From Lelliottia jeotgali (GTDB lineage Bacteria; Pseudomonadota; Gammaproteobacteria; Enterobacterales; Enterobacteriaceae), in the NCBI GenBank assembly GCA_002271215.1, contig CP018628.1, forward strand, positions 62,001 through 126,000: 64,000 nucleotides of DNA, read 5' to 3'. The notes under the pieces were generated by a model. It was not told the origin of the DNA. It worked only from the letters and a program-made list of their open reading frames with translations, and ran no database searches. The position numbers and the translations under genes were made by a program. Position 1 is the stretch's first letter. Every line of letters starts with the position of its first letter. Shown here piece by piece: positions 59,888-64,000 of the stretch.

Positions 59888-60361
59888 TCAGCTCCGCAAT
59901 ACCGCGCCAGCATATCCCAGCTGGCGCCAGGCCTCATACACCACCACCGACACCGCATTCGACAGGTTCATGCTGCGGCTGTCCGGCATCATCGGAATAC
60001 GGATTTTTTGTTCGGCAGGTAGGGCGTCAAGAATGGTGGCAGGCAGGCCGCGCGTCTCCGGGCCAAACATCAGATAGTCCCCTTCCTGATAGCTCACCGC
60101 GCTGTGCGCCGGCGTGCCTTTGGTCGTCAGGGCAAACATCCGCTGCGGCTTTTCCGCAACCATAAACGCGGCATAATCGTGATGGCGCACCACGGCGGTG
60201 AACTCGTGGTAATCCAGCCCGGCGCGTCGCAGGCGTTTGTCATCCCACGCAAAACCCATTGGCTCGATGATGTGCAGACGAAAACCGGTGTTAGCGCACA
60301 GGCGGATGATATTGCCGGTATTCGGCGGGATTTCTGGTTCGAATAATACGATGTTAAGCAT
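59888..60361 (-). CDS. trmL: tRNA (cytidine/uridine-34-2'-O)-methyltransferase TrmL
   Basis: 157 residues, E. coli length. Minimal SPOUT enzyme: [20 protein letters not shown] (motif 1 with Arg), [16 protein letters not shown] (motif 2) and [22 protein letters not shown] (motif 3 knot). It methylates the ribose of the wobble base in tRNA-Leu isoacceptors. The IS481-type element is inserted about 100 bp upstream of its start, in a palindromic repeat, so its promoter region is probably intact or only partly displaced. Confidence 0.97.
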   Translation of the reverse strand: MLNIVLFEPEIPPNTGNIIRLCANTGFRLHIIEPMGFAWDDKRLRRAGLDYHEFTAVVRHHDYAAFMVAEKPQRMFALTTKGTPAHSAVSYQEGDYLMFGPETRGLPATILDALPAEQKIRIPMMPDSRSMNLSNAVSVVVYEAWRQLGYAGAVLRS

Positions 60362-60459
60362 GCAGCCCCCTGGAGCCTATCCCACTAGGCTATTTTATTT
60401 GCCAGTAAATGCGGGGGGCAGGATAGCAGATAATTCCCCTCACCCTAACCCTCTCCCAC

Positions 60460-61744
60460 TGTACGGTCCGGGGACATCATGAACACTTGTTCGGGGACAT
60501 GGTAGACACTTACAACTAAGGCATACGAACCCGTTTTTGGAGTCGCTTATGCCCTGGGATGCGAGAGATACCATGTCATTACGTACCGAGTTTGTTCTGT
60601 TCGCCTCGCAAGACGGGGCGAACATCCGTTCTCTTTGCCGTCACTACGGCATTTCGCCCGCTACTGGCTACAAGTGGCTCGCCCGCTGGTCTGAACACGG
60701 CGCTGCCGGCCTGGCTGACCGCTCCCGCGTGCCTCATCATTCGCCGAACCGCTCATCTGACGCCATCACTGACCTGCTGCGCCTGGCGCATGCCCGTCAT
60801 GAACGCTGGGGCGCGCGCAAGATTAAGCGCTGGCTCGAAGACCAGGGACACAGGATGCCCGCTTTCAGCACTGTCCATAACCTGATGGCCCGTCACGGCC
60901 TGCTGCCGGGCACGACACCGGGCATTCCGGCCACCGGCAGCTTTGAGCATGACGCCCCCAACCGCCTCTGGCAGATGGACTTTAAGGGCCACTTTCCCTT
61001 TGGGGGCGGGCGCTGCCATCCACTGACCCTGCTCGACGACCACTCCCGTTTTTCCCTCTGTCTGGCGCACTGCGACGATGAGCGGCGGGAGACCGTGCAG
61101 TCACAGCTGATTAACGTGTTCAGGCACTACGGGTTGCCGGAGCGGATGACGATGGACAACGGGGCACCGTGGGGAGACACCACCGGAGTCTGGACGGCAC
61201 TGGAGTTGTGGCTGATGCGCCAGGGTATCCGGGTGGGCCACTCCCGGCCTTATCACCCGCAGACGCAGGGCAAGCTGGAGCGTTTTCACCGCAGCCTGAA
61301 GGCAGAAGTTCTGCAGGGGAAGTGGTTCGCGGACAGGGGTGAGCTGCAGCGTGCCTTTGACCACTGGCGCAACGTCTATAACCTTGAACGGCCGCACACC
61401 TCGCTGGATATGGCAGTGCCCGCTTCGCGGTATCAGCCATCAGCGCGGCAGTACAACAGTCACGCTGAACCCCCGGAATACGACGAGGGCGTGATGGTCA
61501 GGAAAGTGGATATCAGCGGAAAGCTGAGCCTGAGAGGGGTAACGCTGAAGGCAGGAAAAGCGTTCAGGGGTGAATATGTGGGACTGAAGGAAGGGGCTGA
61601 AGATGGCTGTTATGAGGTGTGGTGGTACAGCACGAAAGTGGGGGTGATCGACCTGAAGAAAAAGTCGATCACCATGGGTAAAGGATGTTAAATAGTGTTC
61701 ACCATGTCCCCGAACACCTGTCTACCATGTCCCCGGACCGTACA
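60460..61744 (+). mobile_element. IS481-family insertion sequence, copy 2 (1285 bp)
   Basis: Same 18-bp terminal repeats and same length as copy 1. The 5-bp duplication CCCAC at 60455-60459 and 61745-61749 marks insertion. Removing the element restores CCCTAACCCTCTCCCAC joined to AGGGAGAGGGGA, an uninterrupted palindromic unit. It lies between trmL and lldD. Several nucleotide differences from copy 1 cluster in the first 350 bp, so the copies did not arise from one very recent duplication without later change. Confidence 0.95.
60537..61691 (+). CDS. IS481-family transposase (copy 2)
   Basis: 384 residues; intact HTH region (NIRSLCRHYGISPATGYKWL) and DDE residues in WQMDFKGHF, MTMDNGAPW and GKLERFHRSLKAEVL. 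It differs from copy 1 at a few positions, for example G for V in FASQDGAN, HYGIS for HFGIT, S for R before FEHD, and PPEYD for LPEYD. The frame is undamaged, so it could serve as the transposase source for either copy. Confidence 0.95.
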   Translation: MESLMPWDARDTMSLRTEFVLFASQDGANIRSLCRHYGISPATGYKWLARWSEHGAAGLADRSRVPHHSPNRSSDAITDLLRLAHARHERWGARKIKRWLEDQGHRMPAFSTVHNLMARHGLLPGTTPGIPATGSFEHDAPNRLWQMDFKGHFPFGGGRCHPLTLLDDHSRFSLCLAHCDDERRETVQSQLINVFRHYGLPERMTMDNGAPWGDTTGVWTALELWLMRQGIRVGHSRPYHPQTQGKLERFHRSLKAEVLQGKWFADRGELQRAFDHWRNVYNLERPHTSLDMAVPASRYQPSARQYNSHAEPPEYDEGVMVRKVDISGKLSLRGVTLKAGKAFRGEYVGLKEGAEDGCYEVWWYSTKVGVIDLKKKSITMGKGC

Positions 61745-61769
61745 CCCACAGGGAGAGGGGACTTTCTTT

Positions 61770-61806
61770 TCTCCCTCTCCCTGTGGGAGAGGGCCGGGGT
61801 GAGGGC
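61770..61806. repeat. Palindromic intergenic repeat (CCCTCTCCCT family)
   Basis: CTCCCTCTCCCTGTGGGAGAG continues into GGCCGGGGTGAGGGC. It is an uninterrupted unit only 25 bp from the IS copy 2 right junction, next to the lldD stop. Confidence 0.85.
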
Positions 61807-61823
61807 AACAGACAGCACTTAAC

Positions 61824-63011
61824 CTAAGCCGCGTCCCCTTGCGCCAGCGGAGCCAGCGCCGCAGGAAGTTTACTCAGCTCCTGAACCAGCGAATCCTTAC
61901 TGATCTCTCCGATAGTTTTCGCCCCGGTCAGCGTCATCGCTACTTTCATCTCTTTCTCAATCAGGTTCAGGAGATTCGCCACGCCTGCCTGGCCGTGCGT
62001 CGCCAGAGCGTACAGATAGGCACGGCCCAGCAGCACGCTGTCAGCGCCAAGGGCAATCATGCGCACCACGTCCAGCCCATTGCGGATGCCGCTGTCGGCC
62101 AGAATCGCGATATCGCCTTTCACCGCATCGGCAATGGCGGGCAGCGCACGAGCAGAGGAGAGCACGCCGTCGAGCTGGCGACCGCCGTGGTTCGACACCA
62201 CAATCCCGTCTGCACCAAAGCGCACCGCGTCGCGGGCGTCTTCAGGATCGAGAATGCCTTTGATCACCATCGGGCCGTCCCAGAACTCGCGGATCCACTC
62301 CAGATCTTTCCACGAGATCGACGGGTCGAAGTTATTCGCCAGCCAGCCGATGTAATCTTCCAGCCCGGTCGGTTTGCCGAGATAGGCCGAAATATTGCCC
62401 AGGTCGTGCGGGCGACCGTTCACGCCGACATCCCACGCCCACTGGGGATGCGTCACCGCCTGCCAGTAGCGGCGCAGGGCCGCGTTCGCGCCGCTCATGC
62501 CCGAGTGCGCATCGCGATAGCGAGCGCCTGGCGTGGGCATATCGACCGTAAACACCAGCGTTGAACAGCCCGCCGCTTTGGCGCGTTCCAGCGCGTTACG
62601 CATAAAGCCGCGATCGCGCAGGACGTACAGCTGGAACCACATCGGGCGCTTGATGGTCGGGGCCACTTCTTCGATAGGGCAGACGGAAACGGTCGAGAGG
62701 GTAAACGGAATGCCTTTGGCATCGGCTGCCGCGGCGGCCTGCACCTCACCGCGACGGGCGTACATACCGCACAGACCTACCGGCGCCAGAGCCACGGGCA
62801 TCGAGAGTGTTTCGTTGAACAGCTTCGTTTCAAGGCTCAGATCGGACATATTCTTCAGCACGCGCTGGCGTAGTGCCACTTCGGACAAGTCTTCCACGTT
62901 GCGACGCAAGGTGTATTCGGAATACGCCCCGCCGTCGATATAGTGAAACAAGAAGGGTGGCAGGATGCGCTGCGCCGCTGCGCGATAGTCACTGGCTGCA
63001 GAAATAATCAT
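61824..63011 (-). CDS. lldD: L-lactate dehydrogenase (quinone), FMN-dependent
   Basis: 395 residues (E. coli 396). FMN-dependent alpha-hydroxyacid dehydrogenase barrel: [25 protein letters not shown], catalytic-His region [12 protein letters not shown] and FMN phosphate site [20 protein letters not shown]. It oxidises L-lactate to pyruvate at the inner membrane and passes electrons to quinone. Its ATG overlaps the lldR stop by 4 bp (ATGA), completing the lldPRD operon. The stop lies next to palindromic repeats. Confidence 0.97.
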   Translation of the reverse strand: MIISAASDYRAAAQRILPPFLFHYIDGGAYSEYTLRRNVEDLSEVALRQRVLKNMSDLSLETKLFNETLSMPVALAPVGLCGMYARRGEVQAAAAADAKGIPFTLSTVSVCPIEEVAPTIKRPMWFQLYVLRDRGFMRNALERAKAAGCSTLVFTVDMPTPGARYRDAHSGMSGANAALRRYWQAVTHPQWAWDVGVNGRPHDLGNISAYLGKPTGLEDYIGWLANNFDPSISWKDLEWIREFWDGPMVIKGILDPEDARDAVRFGADGIVVSNHGGRQLDGVLSSARALPAIADAVKGDIAILADSGIRNGLDVVRMIALGADSVLLGRAYLYALATHGQAGVANLLNLIEKEMKVAMTLTGAKTIGEISKDSLVQELSKLPAALAPLAQGDAA

Positions 63012-63781
63012 GCTTTGTTCTCCCTGGAATTATCATGATCGCCCGGCAGGCGGGTTATGCGCGCCTGCCGGGCCTGATCTTCATCGAATCGTTTAATGGT
63101 GGTGTGGACGAAGCCGAGGTGCGCCATCATCGCTTTACGTGCGGCTTCGGCATCACCTTGCAGAATGGCGTCGAGCACGGCCTGATGCTGCTCTGTGAGC
63201 TGGGCAAAGACCGGCGGGACGAGATACATACGCTGGCGGCTCTGTTTGACAGACGATTGCAGCAGATCGAAAAATCCGCGCATGGTTTGCAGGAGCACCA
63301 CGTTATGCGAGGCCTCGGCAATGGCGAGGTGGAAACGCACGTCGGCCTGCGAGGCGATATCCGGGTTATCGCTCTGCGTCGCCTCAAAGCAGGCCTGGAG
63401 CTTCTCTTTGTCGGCGTCCGTAGCGCGCATCGCCGCGTGCCAGGCGGTACTGGCTTCGATGGCGTGACGCGCTTCGAGGATGTCGAAACTGTAGTCCGGG
63501 TCGTTCTCCATCAGCGTTTTGAGAGGCTGAACGATGTTTTGTTCGGACCAGTCATCGTGCTGCCAGCGGACGAATGTCCCGCCGCCGCGACGGCTCAGCA
63601 ACACGCCTTCGCTGACCAGTGTCGCCAGCGCTTCGCGTAAAGAATTGCGCGACACACCAAGCTGCGCCGCCAGTTGCCGTTCTGCGGGCAATTTCATGCC
63701 CGCTTCCAGCTGTTGTTCTTCAATCAGCGCCCGCACGCGAGAGGCAATCTCGTCGGACAGGCGTCTGGGCATCACTATCAT
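63008..63781 (-). CDS. lldR: GntR-family regulator LldR
   Basis: 257 residues (E. coli 258). N-terminal GntR winged helix ([42 protein letters not shown]) and a C-terminal FadR/FCD ligand-binding domain with metal-type residues in [15 protein letters not shown] and [13 protein letters not shown]. It represses or activates lldPRD depending on L-lactate. Its ATG overlaps the lldP stop (ATGA) and its stop overlaps lldD, showing one tightly coupled operon. Confidence 0.97.
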   Translation of the reverse strand: MIVMPRRLSDEIASRVRALIEEQQLEAGMKLPAERQLAAQLGVSRNSLREALATLVSEGVLLSRRGGGTFVRWQHDDWSEQNIVQPLKTLMENDPDYSFDILEARHAIEASTAWHAAMRATDADKEKLQACFEATQSDNPDIASQADVRFHLAIAEASHNVVLLQTMRGFFDLLQSSVKQSRQRMYLVPPVFAQLTEQHQAVLDAILQGDAEAARKAMMAHLGFVHTTIKRFDEDQARQARITRLPGDHDNSRENKA

Positions 63782-64000
63782 GGAATCATCCAGGTTAAGA
63801 CATAGGCCTGAAGCGTGGTAATCACGCCCACCATGCAGGTGAAAATCAGGCTGTGTTTGACGGTAAAGCGGAACAGGTCTGACTCTTTCCCCACCAGTCC
63901 CACCGCCGCACAGGCAATGGCGATAGATTGCGGGGAGATCATCTTCCCGGTCACGCCGCCGGTGGTGTTCGCGGCTACCAGCAGCACATCCGATACGCCA
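63778..64000 (-). CDS. lldP: L-lactate permease LldP (C-terminal part, runs off right edge)
   Basis: Only the last 73 codons are in the window: a hydrophobic segment with [20 protein letters not shown] (the conserved C-terminal LctP signature) and a final membrane helix ending [14 protein letters not shown]. It is a lactate:H+ symporter of the inner membrane. It is upstream partner of lldR and lldD in the same operon, with ATGA overlap to lldR. Confidence 0.95.
   Translation of the reverse strand, partial: GVSDVLLVAANTTGGVTGKMISPQSIAIACAAVGLVGKESDLFRFTVKHSLIFTCMVGVITTLQAYVLTWMIP

Overview
The window is a chromosomal segment of an Enterobacteriaceae genome. From position 10004 to the right edge the gene order is essentially that of the Escherichia coli selC-pyrE-waa-cysE-lldD region: yicJ, yicI, yicH, xanP, recG, trmH, spoT, rpoZ, gmk, ligB, yicG, yicC, rph, pyrE, slmA, dut, coaBC, radC, rpmB, rpmG, mutM, coaD, waa genes, hldD, kbl, tdh, yibQ, envC, gpmM, yibN, grxC, secB, gpsA, cysE, trmL, lldD, lldR, lldP. 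The lipopolysaccharide core block is of the Klebsiella/Enterobacter type (waaE beside waaA and coaD, plus wabG-like and wabH-like genes) rather than the E. coli K-12 type. I infer Enterobacter or a close relative; species is not decidable by eye.

Layout. 1-4147: a leftward SDR/NTF2-like gene pair, periplasmic 5-hydroxyisourate hydrolase, a MlrA-like MerR regulator, a small lipoprotein, and a rightward methyltransferase. 4148-9623: an accessory region abutting the 3' end of selC. It holds an IS481-type element inside a palindromic repeat, a SymE-family toxin gene, an IS3-family (IS407-like) element sitting in the ribosome-binding region of a small Arc/HicB-like gene, and a very AT-rich leftward locus. 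That locus encodes a small membrane protein, a retron-type reverse transcriptase (NAxxH and ITG motifs, but LLDD instead of YxDD) and a cold-shock-domain protein, preceded by hairpin-rich non-coding DNA. 9624-9718: selC. 10004-13726: yicJ-yicI. 13727-14029: a tandemly duplicated BIME.

14030-35433 is housekeeping core: purine uptake, stringent response (rpoZ-spoT-trmH-recG), nucleotide and CoA synthesis, ribosomal proteins and DNA repair. gltS and dinD, present here in E. coli K-12, are missing. An additional phosphoethanolamine-transferase-like gene sits between ligB and yicG.

35437-49275 is LPS core synthesis: Kdo transferase, WaaE glucosyltransferase, a sulfatase-fold membrane protein, several glycosyltransferases, O-antigen ligase, heptosyltransferases I-III and the ADP-heptose epimerase HldD. 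49490-51721 is threonine catabolism (kbl-tdh). 51863-60361 covers cell division (envC), glycolysis (gpmM), redox and protein export (grxC, secB), glycerol-3-phosphate and cysteine synthesis (gpsA, cysE) and tRNA modification (trmL). A second IS481-type copy (60460-61744) precedes the lactate-utilisation genes, which run off the right edge.

The items most worth a second look are the retron-like RT/cold-shock locus next to selC, and the two IS481-type elements inserted at the identical position of the same palindromic repeat family.
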